Shown in pieces: positions 16,216 through 25,918 of a DNA stretch of 64,000 nucleotides. Position 1 is the stretch's first letter; each line of letters starts with the position of its first letter. Both the position numbers and the translations under genes were made by a program. The notes under the pieces were generated by a model that was given only the letters and a program-made list of their open reading frames with translations, made no database searches and was not told the DNA's origin. The DNA lies in NCBI GenBank assembly GCA_019359285.1, contig JAHHHQ010000025.1, forward strand, positions 1 through 64,000, in the 5' to 3' direction. Origin of the DNA: Nodosilinea sp. WJT8-NPBG4 (GTDB lineage: Bacteria; Cyanobacteriota; Cyanobacteriia; Phormidesmidales; Phormidesmidaceae).

Positions 16216-16294
16216 CCAAGGGCCTAGGTTTCAAGGTGTACGGCTTGCCCCTCACGGTTTTGCCATACACCCTACACCGTGCACCTTGAACTTT
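16216..16294. repeat. Intergenic hairpin repeat
   Basis: The arms TTTCAAGGTGTACGG and CCGTGCACCTTGAA are imperfectly complementary around a CACGGTTTTGCC centre. It belongs to the same loose family as the hairpins at 5738 and 55368. It lies just downstream of the ABC transporter operon, where it could act as a terminator or 3' stabiliser. Confidence 0.55.
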
Positions 16295-17017
16295 CTACAA
16301 CACCTTTTCTAAAAACTGCTGGGCGCGATCGCTCTTTGGGGCGCTAAAAAATACGTCCGGCGGTGCGTCTTCCACCAGGTAGCCGCCGTCGAGAAACAGC
16401 ACTCGGTTGGCCACCTCGCGGGCAAAGCCCATCTCGTGAGTCACAATCGCCATGGTGATCCCCGTTCTGACCAGTGCCTTCATCACATCCAGCACTTCTT
16501 TGACCATTTCGGGGTCAAGGGCGCTAGTGGGTTCGTCAAACAGCATTACATCGGGCTCCATGGCCAGGGCGCGGGCGATCGCCACCCGCTGCTTTTGCCC
16601 CCCCGACAGTCGCGACGGGTACTGGTCAGCCTTTTCCGCTAGCCCGACCTTGTTGAGCAGATCCATGGCAATTTTGCTAGCGTCGGCCTTCGAGAGCCCC
16701 CGCACCTTCATCGGCGCGTAGGTGAGGTTGCCCATCACTGTTTTATGGGGAAACAGATTGAAGTGCTGAAACACCATGCCCACATTCTGGCGCACCTTGA
16801 GAATGTCGCACTTGGGCGATGTAATGTCGATGCCACCGACAAAGATGTGACCGGCCGTGGGCACCTCCAGCAGGTTGATGCAGCGCAGCAGGGTCGACTT
16901 GCCCGACCCTGAGGGGCCGATAATGGCTACCACTTCCCCACTGTCTACTTCGGTAGAAATATCCTTCAGCACCTCCAGCGGCCCAAAGGATTTAACTAAA
17001 TGCTCAATTCTAATCAC
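16295..17017 (-). CDS. glnQ: Amino acid ABC transporter ATP-binding protein
   Basis: The product powers the adjacent permease. It has Walker [10 protein letters not shown], the Q-loop [15 protein letters not shown], signature LSGGQKQR, Walker [14 protein letters not shown] and switch VTHEM, the polar amino acid (GlnQ/HisP) pattern. I choose a GTG start that overlaps the permease stop (AGTGATTAG), giving [12 protein letters not shown] as N-terminus, with GGAGG ten bases upstream inside the permease gene. An earlier start would add seven unconserved residues. Overlap implies translational coupling. Confidence 0.88.
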   Translation of the reverse strand: MIRIEHLVKSFGPLEVLKDISTEVDSGEVVAIIGPSGSGKSTLLRCINLLEVPTAGHIFVGGIDITSPKCDILKVRQNVGMVFQHFNLFPHKTVMGNLTYAPMKVRGLSKADASKIAMDLLNKVGLAEKADQYPSRLSGGQKQRVAIARALAMEPDVMLFDEPTSALDPEMVKEVLDVMKALVRTGITMAIVTHEMGFAREVANRVLFLDGGYLVEDAPPDVFFSAPKSDRAQQFLEKVL

Positions 17018-17669
17018 TGCGGCGCATCCTCCGCTCAAGAACGTTAGCGGCTTGGGTCAGCCCCATCACCATGACGTAATAAATCACCCCTACCACCAGC
17101 AGCGGTTCGAAGTAGAGGAAGGTCTGCCCTGCCACCACCTGGGCCCGCCGCATTAGGTCTAATACTCCAATGGTAGACACCAGGGCCGAATCTTTTAGTA
17201 GCGCAATGGTCTCATTCACCAGGGCGGGCAAAATATTCTTAAAGGCCTGGGGCAGAATAATGTCGAGCATCATCGGCCGGTAGGGCACCCCAAGAGACAT
17301 CGAGGCCTCCCGCTGCCCTTTATCCACCGCCATAATGCCGGCCCGAATGGTTTCAGAACTGTAGGCCGCCGAGTTGAGCGAAAAGGTAAACACTCCCGCC
17401 TCAATCGGCGAAATCTTGTAACCAATCAGCTGGGGAGTGGCAAAGTACACCAGCGCCAGCTGCAAAATCAGCGGCGTACCCCGAAAAATTGACGTGTAGA
17501 ACTCCGCAAACCACTTTAGTGGCTTGATGTTAGAGATCTTGAGCAGCGATAGCAGGGTGCCCAGGGTAAACCCAAACAGGGCCGATAGCAGCGTAAACCT
17601 GAGGGTAACTAGAATGCCATTCAGGATGAAGGGCAGCGATGGAATAATTTGGTCAAAGTCTAAGTTCAT
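17010..17669 (-). CDS. Amino acid ABC transporter permease
   Basis: The 219-residue HisMQ-type permease has about five membrane helices. The cytosolic EAA loop, which docks on the ATPase, reads [20 protein letters not shown]. The N-terminal part [22 protein letters not shown] is typical of this family. It is preceded 23 bases upstream by the binding protein gene and overlaps the ATPase gene, so the three form one operon. Confidence 0.88.
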   Translation of the reverse strand: MNLDFDQIIPSLPFILNGILVTLRFTLLSALFGFTLGTLLSLLKISNIKPLKWFAEFYTSIFRGTPLILQLALVYFATPQLIGYKISPIEAGVFTFSLNSAAYSSETIRAGIMAVDKGQREASMSLGVPYRPMMLDIILPQAFKNILPALVNETIALLKDSALVSTIGVLDLMRRAQVVAGQTFLYFEPLLVVGVIYYVMVMGLTQAANVLERRMRRSD

Positions 17670-17692
17670 GGGGTTAGGTTGATAGGGCTAGA

Positions 17693-18493
17693 CTATTCAG
17701 CCCTGTCGCCAAACCACTTGACAATTAGCTCTTCCATCATGCCGCTCGACTCCATTTCGGCCAGCACTCGGTTGAATTCGCTAGTCAGTTCAGAGTCTTT
17801 AGGAAAGGCCACAGCAGAGCCCACCGGCCCCTCTTCGGGAATTTCTACCGCTTCGAGGTCGGGGTTGTTGGCTAAAAAGCCAGCGGCCACGGTGTCTTCG
17901 ATAATGGCGGCGTCAATGCGGCCCGACTTCAGCTCCTGTACAATCTCGTTGATGCGGTTGAGCGGAGACAGCTCCATGCCAGGAGTCTCTGCCGCCAGAT
18001 CTTCAGCTAGCCCCTCTTGAATTGAGCCTAGCTGCACCCCAACAGTTTTGCCTTCTAGGTCAGCAGGGGTGGCAATGCCAGCCCCGGCCGTAAATACAAT
18101 ATTCTGCTTGGCGTCGTAGTAAATCTCAGAAAAATCGACGTTTTGCTTGCGCTCTTCGGTGGGGGTCATTCCCGCCATCACAAAGTCGGCCCGCCCGGCC
18201 TGCAACGCAGGAATGAGTCCATTGAAGTCGATGTTGCTGATCTCTAGCTCGTAGCCCAGCTCTTCGGCAATGTGGCGGGCAATGTCTACGTCAAAGCCAA
18301 CAATTTCTTCGGTGCCGCCGGCGGTTTCTACAAATTCGTAGGGGGGATAGTCAGCGGAGGTGGCCATGGTTAAAACGCCGCCCCCAGCTTCATTACCGCC
18401 GGCTGACTCACCGCCGCCGCCGCATGCTGTGGTTAATCCAATGACGGCCAGGGCAACGGCCGTGGTAGATGCTAGAAACCGGCGTCGTTTCAT
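17693..18493 (-). CDS. Amino acid ABC transporter substrate-binding lipoprotein
   Basis: This 266-residue periplasmic binding protein has a basic N-terminus KRRRF, a hydrophobic segment and lipobox LTTAC (lipidated Cys24), then a flexible Gly/Ser/Glu linker. The bilobed SBP family 3 fold is marked by ATSADYPPYEFV, GFDVDIARHIAEELG and LQAGRADFVMAGMTPTEER. The last motif, with a conserved Arg and Asp binding the amino acid alpha groups, supports polar or basic amino acid uptake. First gene of the three-gene operon. Confidence 0.88.
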   Translation of the reverse strand: MKRRRFLASTTAVALAVIGLTTACGGGGESAGGNEAGGGVLTMATSADYPPYEFVETAGGTEEIVGFDVDIARHIAEELGYELEISNIDFNGLIPALQAGRADFVMAGMTPTEERKQNVDFSEIYYDAKQNIVFTAGAGIATPADLEGKTVGVQLGSIQEGLAEDLAAETPGMELSPLNRINEIVQELKSGRIDAAIIEDTVAAGFLANNPDLEAVEIPEEGPVGSAVAFPKDSELTSEFNRVLAEMESSGMMEELIVKWFGDRAE

Positions 18494-18690
18494 GGTTTTT
18501 CCTCACAAACTATTCAGGGCGATGGGGCAGCGGTTGCCCAGTCAGCAGTCATACTCTAGGGCAAAAAAGCACCTTCTGGCCAGCACCCAAAGAGGAGTAG
18601 GCTCATCAATTCCAGAGTGAACTTTATATAGCTTGCAGAGAAAAAAACCACTGGAAGTAGGGAAAACTACCGTTTTGCCAAGTCTTACCC

Positions 18691-18960
18691 CTAGGGAGCG
18701 ACATCTTTAGGTAAAAAGCGATCGCCCAGCTGGTTAGTCGACCACTGATATTCGACGTCGATTTTGACTTGTCTGCAAGTCTCTTCGAGCTGGCGCTGCT
18801 GCGACAGAGCCTTGCGCAGGGCAACGATTAGCTCCTGCACCTGTACCCGAATCTGAGGATTTTGGTAGGCCACCGACATAGTTTGCTGCTCTAGCAGTCG
18901 TAGCAGCAGTTCATAGTGAATATGTGAGGGTAGTGGGAGCGGTTTGCCTAGATTTGCCAT
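18691..18960 (-). CDS. DUF5340 family small protein
   Basis: The 89-residue protein carries the cyanobacterial family signature PLPLPSHIHYELLLRLLEQQ near its start, followed by helical sequence QVQELIVALRKALSQQRQLE with coiled-coil character. Function is unknown. It is monocistronic in appearance, upstream of an unrelated transporter operon. Confidence 0.75.
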   Translation of the reverse strand: MANLGKPLPLPSHIHYELLLRLLEQQTMSVAYQNPQIRVQVQELIVALRKALSQQRQLEETCRQVKIDVEYQWSTNQLGDRFLPKDVAP

Positions 18961-19020
18961 TGCGGTGCCCCAGGGTGAGATCTGTTGATTAAACCAGGAA
19001 GTCGTTAAAGACTTCAGTAT

Positions 19021-19914
19021 CTAGTCCGTATTTTTTTCATAAAGCTGATCAATAGCCAGCCCTGGGTCGGGTTGGCGAATCAGCGACTCGCCCACTAGCA
19101 CTGCTGCTGCACCGGCCGCCGTTACCGCCCGTAGGTCTGCCGGGGTGTGAATGCCGGACTCGCTAACCAGCAGAGCATTGCTGGCGGTTAGGGCCTCACG
19201 CCGCACCTCAATCAGCTCTGCGGTGGTCTCTAGGCGGGTAGTAAAGGTTTCCAGATCGCGGTTGTTGATGCCAATCAGCGCCAGGCTCGGCACCGCCAGC
19301 ACCCGATCTAACTCCTCCAGGGTGTGAACTTCAACCAGCACTGCCATACCCAGAGCTTTGGCAATCTGTGCAAAGTAAACCAGATCTTGGTCAGAGAGAA
19401 TGGCGGCAATCAGCAGCACCGCATCGGCCCCCTTCGACCGGGCCAGATACATTTGGTAGGGGTAGATGATGAACTCTTTGCACAGCAGCGGCAGGTCAAC
19501 CGCTTCCCGAATCTGGGTCAGGTAGTCAAAGTCGCCCTGAAAGAAGGTTTTGTCGGTGAGCACCGAGAGGCAAGCGGCCCCGTGGGCGGCGTAGGTTTGG
19601 GCGATCGCCACCGGGTCAAAGTCAGGCCGCATTACCCCTTTGCTAGGAGAGGCCTTTTTCACCTCAGCAATCAGCGCTGGAGTCGTGCGGCCGTCCCGCA
19701 GAGCGGCAACAAAGTCGCGAGGCGGTGGGGCATCGAGCACCTGCCGCTGCAAATCAGCCAGGGGTAGGCGCTCCCGTAGCTGAGCGACCTCCGTCTCCTT
19801 CTGCCAAACAATTTCTTCTAAAATATTTCGGGGTTCGGCATCGTCCACTTTGATTTGGTATTGCAAGTGTTTAACCGCAACAGCGGGATTGGGAGGGCGG
19901 CGGCGAATCTTCAT
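19021..19914 (-). CDS. trpC: Indole-3-glycerol phosphate synthase
   Basis: This TIM-barrel enzyme makes indole-3-glycerol phosphate in tryptophan synthesis. Motifs are [27 protein letters not shown] (catalytic Lys), [57 protein letters not shown] and [13 protein letters not shown] start at the ATG giving [10 protein letters not shown], the usual cyanobacterial N-terminus. A longer frame reaches 19965, but its extra 17 codons run into a dispersed repeat. The product from the chosen start has 297 residues, the normal cyanobacterial length with its extra N-terminal segment. Confidence 0.92.
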   Translation of the reverse strand: MKIRRRPPNPAVAVKHLQYQIKVDDAEPRNILEEIVWQKETEVAQLRERLPLADLQRQVLDAPPPRDFVAALRDGRTTPALIAEVKKASPSKGVMRPDFDPVAIAQTYAAHGAACLSVLTDKTFFQGDFDYLTQIREAVDLPLLCKEFIIYPYQMYLARSKGADAVLLIAAILSDQDLVYFAQIAKALGMAVLVEVHTLEELDRVLAVPSLALIGINNRDLETFTTRLETTAELIEVRREALTASNALLVSESGIHTPADLRAVTAAGAAAVLVGESLIRQPDPGLAIDQLYEKNTD

Positions 19915-19945
19915 CTTTGGGGTTTGATATTGGCAATTTTGAACG

Positions 19946-20125
19946 GTAGGGTGAGCATGACCCACCCTTGTCTGGGCTAATTACTACTTTCTAAATTGTA
20001 GGGTGGGACACCACTCACCATCGTTGAGCGCATCATCAGACCGTAAAGTCATTGCCCGGCCGGTGGAATTATTCCTGCTCTCTTAAGACCTGGCTGGGGT
20101 AGGAGGTGGGCAATGCCCACCCTAC
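19946..20125. repeat. MITE-like element with GTAGGGTG/CACCCTAC ends
   Basis: About 180 bp are bounded by the inverted ends GTAGGGTGAGCATGACCCACC and GGTGGGCAATGCCCACCCTAC. Internal text contains ACACCACTCACC. A second copy with the same ends and the same internal string lies at 62005-62174. No coding capacity is present, so it fits a non-autonomous mobile repeat. Its left end overlaps the longer, rejected trpC start. Confidence 0.6.
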
Positions 20126-20133
20126 GCAGGTGT

Positions 20134-21570
20134 CTAGGCCGAGACTACCACCGCCCGCTTAAAGGCTTCATCGAGCACTTCCGAGAGGGTGGGGTGGGTG
20201 TGGACGCAGAACGACAGCTCGGTTACGGTCTGACCGTTGGCGATCGCATTGGCCGCTTCCTGAATCAGATCCGCCGCGTGCATACCAATGATGTGAGCGC
20301 CGAGAATTTCGCCGGTGTCTTTGCGGTAGATCACCTTGGCAAGTCCGTCGCCCTCGCCCTCGGCCAGTGCCTTAGAGTTGCCCTTAAAGTAGGTCTTCAC
20401 GGTGTCGATGGCATAGCCCTCGGCCTCGCCCAGGGTCTTGGCAGCGGGTTCTGTCATCCCCACAAAGCTAACTTCGGGGTGAGTAAAGGCCGCCGCCGGA
20501 ATGCTGAGGTAATTGATCTGGCGCGGTTCACCGCAGATAGTTTCTACCGTGAGAATGCCCTGGGCCGAGGCGGCGTGGGCGAGCATCATTTTGCCGGTGG
20601 CGTCGCCGATCGCCCACAGATGGGGTACGGGCTGGCCATCCCGCAGCACTTGCAGGTGATCGTCCACAGGGATAAAGCCTCGGCGATCGGCTTCGACGCC
20701 AACTTTTTCTAGACCCAAATCTTTGGTCACCGGGATGCGCCCGGTAGCCACCAAGCAGGCATCCACCTCCAGGGTTTCCACGACTTCGCGGGTTTCGCGA
20801 TTGGCAAGCTCAATCACCACTGGCGAACCAGGAGTGACCTTCTGGGCAATTACCCCAGCGCGGGTTTCAATGTCGCGGGGGGCAATCAGCACTCGCTGGG
20901 CGATCTTGGCAATGTCGGGGTCGAAGGTGGGCATCAGCTGATCCAACGCTTCGATGATGGTGACTTCACAGCCTAGGGCCGTGTAGACATCCGAGAACTC
21001 CAGGCCGATGTAGCCGCTACCAATAATCGCTATCCAGTCGGGCAGCCAATCAAGCTTCAGGGCTTCGTCGCTGGTAAAGACGGTTTTGCCGTCGATCTCA
21101 ATGCCCGGGGGCACAAAGGGCACCGAGCCGGGCGACAGAATAATATCTTCGGCCGTAACAATTTTTTCGCCGTCGGGGGTGGCGATCGCCGCCTTCTGCT
21201 CCCCCTCCAGCCGCGCCCAGCCCTTAATGATATCGACCCCCAGCCGGGTGAGGCTGTTGGTCATATCGCCCTGGATCTTGCTGACCAGGTTTTTGGCATG
21301 GTCGGCAATGGCCTCGCGATCGTAGGTGACATTGCCCACCGAAATGCCCAGAGATTTTAGGTGGTGTTCGTTGCGCAGCTCTCGCACTCGGCCCGACGCT
21401 GCCAGCAGCGCCTTAGAGGGAATGCAGCCTCGGTTTACGCAGGTGCCTCCCATCACATCGGCTTCAACAATAGCCGTCTTTAACCCCCGCTTCACCGCAT
21501 GCAGGGCGGCCCCATGGCCCCCTACCCCAGCGCCAATAATCAGCAGGTCGTAATCAAATGCGTCGCTCAC
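20134..21570 (-). CDS. lpdA: Dihydrolipoyl dehydrogenase
   Basis: The 478-residue flavoprotein is the E3 subunit of pyruvate dehydrogenase and glycine cleavage complexes, reoxidising dihydrolipoamide with NAD. It has the FAD fold [18 protein letters not shown], the redox disulfide [16 protein letters not shown] (C44 and C49), the NAD fold [21 protein letters not shown], and the C-terminal His-Glu pair in [15 protein letters not shown]. Full length and intact. Transcribed toward trpC but separated from it by a repeat element. Confidence 0.92.
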   Translation of the reverse strand: MSDAFDYDLLIIGAGVGGHGAALHAVKRGLKTAIVEADVMGGTCVNRGCIPSKALLAASGRVRELRNEHHLKSLGISVGNVTYDREAIADHAKNLVSKIQGDMTNSLTRLGVDIIKGWARLEGEQKAAIATPDGEKIVTAEDIILSPGSVPFVPPGIEIDGKTVFTSDEALKLDWLPDWIAIIGSGYIGLEFSDVYTALGCEVTIIEALDQLMPTFDPDIAKIAQRVLIAPRDIETRAGVIAQKVTPGSPVVIELANRETREVVETLEVDACLVATGRIPVTKDLGLEKVGVEADRRGFIPVDDHLQVLRDGQPVPHLWAIGDATGKMMLAHAASAQGILTVETICGEPRQINYLSIPAAAFTHPEVSFVGMTEPAAKTLGEAEGYAIDTVKTYFKGNSKALAEGEGDGLAKVIYRKDTGEILGAHIIGMHAADLIQEAANAIANGQTVTELSFCVHTHPTLSEVLDEAFKRAVVVSA

Positions 21571-21739
21571 AGCAGGCTCCTGAACAGGTAATCCAATAAT
21601 CCAAACAGGGTCGATTCAAGCTAGGTCGTGGAAGGATTCTGCCCTCAGCCTAGCGGCAAATGCGGGCTAGAGACATGGGTCGTAGAGTATGGATGCTACG
21701 ACAAACAAAGTTTCTTTTCATTCTTGACCACCGAGAGCA

Positions 21740-21850
21740 ATCAGACAAGCAGGGACGGGTGATGGGGTAGATGGGTGGTCGGGTGGTTGGGTGATCAAGC
21801 TCACTCTCCCATTCGCCTACTCTTCCACTCGCCTACTCTCCCACTCCCGT
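21740..21850. repeat. Simple-sequence region (GGGTGGT / CTCCCACTCGCCTA type)
   Basis: The left half is G-rich (GGGTGATGGGGTAGATGGGTG) and the right half has CTCTCCCATTCGCCTACTCTT and CCACTCGCCTACTCTCCCAC, near-copies of one another. The two halves are loosely complementary. The right half supplies the last dozen codons of the RNA methyltransferase gene. Confidence 0.55.
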
Positions 21851-22617
21851 TGCCGCCGCGCCTCATAGAGCAGCAGCGCCGCCGAAACCCCCACATTGAG
21901 CGACTCCACGGCTCCGGCCATTGGGATGCGCACCTGCACCGTGGCCTGACGCTGAAGATCGGCCGACAGCCCGGCCCCTTCATTGCCCAGCACAATCACC
22001 GTGGGTTTTGTAAAATCCACCGCCCAGTAGTCTGTGGTGGCGTAGGAGCTAGTAGCCACCAGCTGCACCCCGGCCCGATTCCAAGTTGTTAATAGAGAAT
22101 TCAAATTATCCACCACCGCCAGGGGTAGCCGAAACCACTGCCCCGCTGAGGCCCGAAGCACCCTGGGGTGATCGGGGCCTACGCTGTCGGCGCTGAGCCA
22201 TAGACCATCGACCCCAGCGGCTACCGCCGTGCGGATCACCGTGCCCAAATTGCCGGGATCTTGAAGGGTTTCCACCGCTAGCCCGATGCCCTGAACGTCG
22301 AGATTGGGGGGGCGGAGGAGTTGAGGAGCGATCGCCACTACCCCGTCAGGATGCTGGGTTGTTGCTATGCCTTCCAGCAGCGCATCCGATACCAGTTCGA
22401 CCCGCTCGGCCCGCTGCTCTAGCGATAGCGCTAAATCGGGATGGGCTTGCTGCCAAGCAGGGGTATAACAAACTATTTCAAGGGGATAGCTGGTGGCGAG
22501 GGCTTCCTGGATGAGGTGGGTGCCCTCTAAAAGAAATTGGCCCTGCGATCGCCGCGCCTTAGCTTGGTGCAGCTTCCTAAAAAGTTTAACCAGAGGATTT
22601 TGCAGGCTCGTAAGCAT
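21817..22617 (-). CDS. TrmH/SpoU-family RNA methyltransferase
   Basis: The 266-residue protein has an N-terminal L30e-like substrate-binding domain (FLLEGTHLIQEALA) and a C-terminal SPOUT domain. The latter shows the trefoil-knot motifs ETLQDPGNLGTVIRTAVAAG, VIVLGNEGAGLS and VRIPMAGAVESLNVGVSAAL. These enzymes 2'-O-methylate ribose in rRNA or tRNA using SAM. The target is not deducible. The C-terminal tail REWESRRVEE is encoded by a simple repeat. Its start codon sits in the loop of a large hairpin, listed separately, and a tRNA-Leu gene lies just upstream. Confidence 0.88.
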   Translation of the reverse strand: MLTSLQNPLVKLFRKLHQAKARRSQGQFLLEGTHLIQEALATSYPLEIVCYTPAWQQAHPDLALSLEQRAERVELVSDALLEGIATTQHPDGVVAIAPQLLRPPNLDVQGIGLAVETLQDPGNLGTVIRTAVAAGVDGLWLSADSVGPDHPRVLRASAGQWFRLPLAVVDNLNSLLTTWNRAGVQLVATSSYATTDYWAVDFTKPTVIVLGNEGAGLSADLQRQATVQVRIPMAGAVESLNVGVSAALLLYEARRQREWESRRVEE

Positions 22618-22642
22618 GACCTAATCCCCTGGTTAAACTTTT
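22579..22642 (-). promoter_or_regulatory. Long inverted repeat spanning the start codon of the RNA methyltransferase gene
   Basis: The arms AAAAGTTTAACCAG (22580-22593) and CTGGTTAAACTTTT (22629-22642) are perfectly complementary, extended by GGATT/AATCC after one mismatch, for about 19 pairs. The 23-base loop holds the ATG, and the GGGGA ribosome-binding site is in the upper stem. In mRNA the upstream arm would pair with codons 7-13 and should block initiation. Confidence 0.65.
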
Positions 22643-22665
22643 GACTGTCGCTGGCGACTATGAGA

Positions 22666-22749
22666 TGCGGAACCCGGGACTTGAACCCGGACATTATTGC
22701 TAACACTAGGACCTGAACCTAGCGCGTCTACCAATTCCGCCAGTTCCGC
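22666..22749 (-). tRNA. tRNA-Leu (anticodon CAG)
   Basis: Read on the minus strand it begins GCGGAACTGGCGGAATTGG and has the acceptor pair GCGGAAC/GTTCCGC. The anticodon stem-loop is CTAGG-TTCAGGT-CCTAG, giving anticodon CAG. A long variable arm typical of class II tRNAs and a T arm CCGGG-TTCAAGT-CCCGG follow. CCA is not encoded. Confidence 0.96.
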
Positions 22750-22955
22750 TGGCCGGGCGTTATTACCGCCGCGATTTGTAATCATGCACTGAGTTGCGGA
22801 CATAGTCAAGCCTTTGAAAAAAGATTTCGTGATTTTAAGTGAATCAGCTATCCTGATGTGGCCAAGCCCGGCAAATAAGTCTTGACTACTGTGGCGAAAT
22901 TGATGATTTCGAGTAGGATCTAGACGAAATTTGGGAAAAGGTGGAGTTATTAGTC

Positions 22956-24308
22956 GTGGAGGACACCGCTATCGTTACGTCCATTGGTTTACCTAATCCT
23001 GTAGCCGCTGCCGAAGCGGATGGTGCTGTCCTTGAAATTACCGGCGGTACTTCCCTAAGAGGCCAAGCCACCATCAGCGGGGCCAAAAACTCTGCCCTAG
23101 TGGTGATGGCCGGTACCCTGCTCTGCTCACAGCCCTGCCGTATTCGCAATATTCCTCACCTGATGGATATTGAGCGCATGGGGGAGGTGCTCACCGCCCT
23201 CGGGGTAGGCCTCAAGCGCGAAGACGATGCCCTAGTGGTAGACGCCACTACTATTGCCCACACCAAAGCGCCCTACGACGTAGTGAGTCGTCTGCGAGCT
23301 AGCTTTTTTGTCATCGGCCCGCTGCTAGCTCGCATGGGGGTAGCGCGCATTCCCCTGCCCGGCGGCTGCGCCATTGGGGCCCGCCCAGTAGAACTCCACG
23401 TGCGCGGACTTCAGGCCATGGGGGCCGATGTCCATATTGAGCATGGCACTGTACACGCCTACGTACCCGGCAGCGGCGGACGCCTGCAAGGGGCCAGGAT
23501 TTACCTCGACTACCCCAGCGTAGGGGCCACCGAAACCCTGATGATGGCCGCCACCCTGGCCGATGGCGAAACCATTATTGAAAACGCCGCCCAAGAGCCT
23601 GAAGTCACCGACCTGGCCAACTTCTGCCGGGCCATGGGGGCACGCATTCGCGGCGCTGGCACCAACACCATCACCATTGTCGGGGTGCCTAGTCTGCACA
23701 GCACCGACTACGGCATCATTCCAGACCGCATTGAAGCCGGCACCCTACTGGTAGCCGGGGCGATCACCCGTTCTGAAATCAGCCTACACCCGGTAATTCC
23801 TGAGCACCTCACCGCCGTAATCGCTAAGCTCCAAGAAATTGGCGGGCAGGTAGTGGTCGATGGCCCTAGCCGCGTGCGCTACGTACCCTCCCACTCCATT
23901 ATCCCCACCGATATTCAAACCGGGCCGTTTCCGGGCTTTCCCACCGATATGCAGGCCCAGTTTATGGCGCTGATGGCGGTCTGCGAGGGCAGCAGCCTAA
24001 TCACCGAAACGGTGTTTGAAAATCGCTTGCGCCACGTGGCCGAGCTCAACCGCATGGGGGCCGACATTCGCCTCAACGGCAACTGCGCCATTATCAAGGG
24101 CGTTCATCAACTCTCGGGGGCGCCGGTGCTAGCCACCGACCTGCGAGCCTCGGCTGCTCTGGTGCTGGCCGGTCTAGCGGCCAAGGGCATCACCACCATC
24201 CAGGGCCTGCACCACCTCGATCGCGGCTACGACGACCTAGAGGGCAAGCTCCGGTCGCTGGGTGCAAACCTGCGTCGCTACAACGATGGCTCGGTTCCCG
24301 CTATTTAG
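22956..24308 (+). CDS. murA: UDP-N-acetylglucosamine 1-carboxyvinyltransferase
   Basis: This enzyme commits UDP-GlcNAc to peptidoglycan synthesis using phosphoenolpyruvate. Motifs include [20 protein letters not shown] (Lys and Asn of the active site), [17 protein letters not shown] with the catalytic Cys that fosfomycin alkylates, and [17 protein letters not shown] prefer the GTG at 22956 because AAGGTGGAG lies nine bases before it. A GTG at 22941 in the same frame is possible. The cysteine is present, so the enzyme should be fosfomycin-sensitive. Confidence 0.93.
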   Translation: MEDTAIVTSIGLPNPVAAAEADGAVLEITGGTSLRGQATISGAKNSALVVMAGTLLCSQPCRIRNIPHLMDIERMGEVLTALGVGLKREDDALVVDATTIAHTKAPYDVVSRLRASFFVIGPLLARMGVARIPLPGGCAIGARPVELHVRGLQAMGADVHIEHGTVHAYVPGSGGRLQGARIYLDYPSVGATETLMMAATLADGETIIENAAQEPEVTDLANFCRAMGARIRGAGTNTITIVGVPSLHSTDYGIIPDRIEAGTLLVAGAITRSEISLHPVIPEHLTAVIAKLQEIGGQVVVDGPSRVRYVPSHSIIPTDIQTGPFPGFPTDMQAQFMALMAVCEGSSLITETVFENRLRHVAELNRMGADIRLNGNCAIIKGVHQLSGAPVLATDLRASAALVLAGLAAKGITTIQGLHHLDRGYDDLEGKLRSLGANLRRYNDGSVPAI

Positions 24309-24341
24309 CATTAGGCGCTAACAGCGATCGCACGCACAAGG

Positions 24342-24369
24342 GGGCCAGGGTAGGAAGCTGCCTTGGCCC
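24342..24369 (+). terminator. Hairpin downstream of murA
   Basis: GGGCCAGGG and CCTTGGCCC can pair around a ten-base loop 33 bases after the stop codon. CTGTTTGT follows rather than a full T-run, so termination efficiency is uncertain. Confidence 0.5.
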
Positions 24370-24480
24370 TCTGTTTGTAGAGCGATGGATTGTCGTGGCG
24401 ATCGCACTCTTCTATACAGATCAGCTACCCGACCGGCACCTTACACTAGCAACAGCAATTTTCTACCGGTTGACTCGCCT

Positions 24481-25872
24481 ATGACCCTGGCTCGCCCCGC
24501 TACCGATTGGGATGCTCTAGCCCAAGCCTTTGGAGCGATCGAAACGATTCGCGACCCCAACCAGCGCGAAAAACTCTCCAAGGACTACTACTATTTCAGC
24601 CCAGTGCTGCAAGGGCAGCTAGCCGACCGGGTGGCCGATTTGATCGTGCGCCCGATCACCGAAGCAGAAGTGCTGACGGTGGCCAAGATCTGCGTCAAGG
24701 CGCGGGTACCCGTCACCGTCCGGGGAGCGGGCACCGGCAACTACGGCCAGTGCATTCCCCTAGAGGGCGGGGTGGTGCTAGATCTGAGCAAAATGAACGC
24801 GGTGAAGCGGGTAGAGCCGGGGGTGGCCTGGGTGGAGCCGGGGGCTAAGCTGGCGGCGATCGATAAAGTGACCCGTGAAACTGGGTGGGAGCTGCGAATG
24901 TACCCATCGACCTACCGCACGGCAACCATTGGCGGATTTATTGGCGGCGGCAGCGGCGGCATTGGGTCGATTACCTATGGGCAACTGCGCGATCGCGGCA
25001 ATCTCAACGCCGTACGCGTGGTCACCTTCGAAGACAATCCTCGGGCGATCGAGCTGCGTGGCGATGAGGTGCAAAAGGTTAACCACGCCTACGGTACCAA
25101 CGGCATTATTACCGAGCTAGAAATTCCCCTCGGCCCGGCCTACCCGTGGGCTGAGGTAATTGTGGCCTTTGACGACTTTATGACCGCCGCCCACTTTGGC
25201 CAGGCCCTAGGCGATGCTGACGGGCTGATCAAAAAGCTGATCAGCATTCATGCCTGGCCGATTCCCAGCTATTTTGCGTCGCTGAAGCCCTATTTGCCCG
25301 AGGGCAAAGCGGTGGCGCTACTAATGGTAGCTGAGCCTTCCCTTGCCCTGTTCGAGGAGTTGGTGAAGGAATTTGGCGGTACTATCACCTACAGCAAATC
25401 GGCCCAGGAGGCCAGCAAAGGCGCACCCCTGGCTGAGTTTACCTGGAACCACACGACCCTCCACGCCCGCAGCGTTGACCCCTCGCTCACCTACTTGCAA
25501 ACCCTATTTCCCTACGATCCAAAGCTGGAACGGGTGCGCCACTTTTATGAATACTTTGGCGACGAGGTAATCATGCACCTGGAGTACCTGCGCATGGGGG
25601 GCAACACGATTCCGGCGGCGCTGCAAATTGTGCGCTACTCGACTCCCGAGCGGCTGGCGAAAATTATTCGCTACCACGAGGACAATGGCGCGCTGATTGC
25701 CAACCCCCACACCTATCTGCTCGAAGACGGCGGCATGAAAAAGGTGGATGCGGTTCAGGTAGATTTCAAAGCCGAGGTTGACCCCTACGGGCTGCTCAAC
25801 CCTGGTAAAATGCGCGGTTGGCTAGAGCGAGTTGAGGCGTCAACCAATGGCTCTTCCCCCAAATCCAACTAA
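24481..25872 (+). CDS. FAD-linked oxidase (GlcD/VAO-type FAD-binding oxidoreductase)
   Basis: A 463-residue protein results from the ATG that gives MTLARPATDW. Upstream in-frame codons lack conservation-like sequence. The FAD-binding PCMH domain shows PVTVRGAGTGNYGQCIPLEG and the second contact YPSTYRTATIGGFIGGGSGGIGS in two short stretches. The C-terminal GLLNPGKMRGW is the family's substrate/FAD cap end. These enzymes oxidise hydroxyacids such as D-lactate or glycolate. The substrate here is not deducible and no iron-sulfur partner is adjacent. Confidence 0.82.
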   Translation: MTLARPATDWDALAQAFGAIETIRDPNQREKLSKDYYYFSPVLQGQLADRVADLIVRPITEAEVLTVAKICVKARVPVTVRGAGTGNYGQCIPLEGGVVLDLSKMNAVKRVEPGVAWVEPGAKLAAIDKVTRETGWELRMYPSTYRTATIGGFIGGGSGGIGSITYGQLRDRGNLNAVRVVTFEDNPRAIELRGDEVQKVNHAYGTNGIITELEIPLGPAYPWAEVIVAFDDFMTAAHFGQALGDADGLIKKLISIHAWPIPSYFASLKPYLPEGKAVALLMVAEPSLALFEELVKEFGGTITYSKSAQEASKGAPLAEFTWNHTTLHARSVDPSLTYLQTLFPYDPKLERVRHFYEYFGDEVIMHLEYLRMGGNTIPAALQIVRYSTPERLAKIIRYHEDNGALIANPHTYLLEDGGMKKVDAVQVDFKAEVDPYGLLNPGKMRGWLERVEASTNGSSPKSN

Positions 25873-25918
25873 AAGTTCAAGGTTATCTGCCGCCCCACAA
25901 CTTTGCCGTTGGCTGTCT

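Noticed and set aside
20113..20712. A 199-codon plus-strand frame antisense to lpdA
   Set aside because: Lies within intact lpdA, whose motifs are conserved; the antisense frame comes from GC-rich codon bias.
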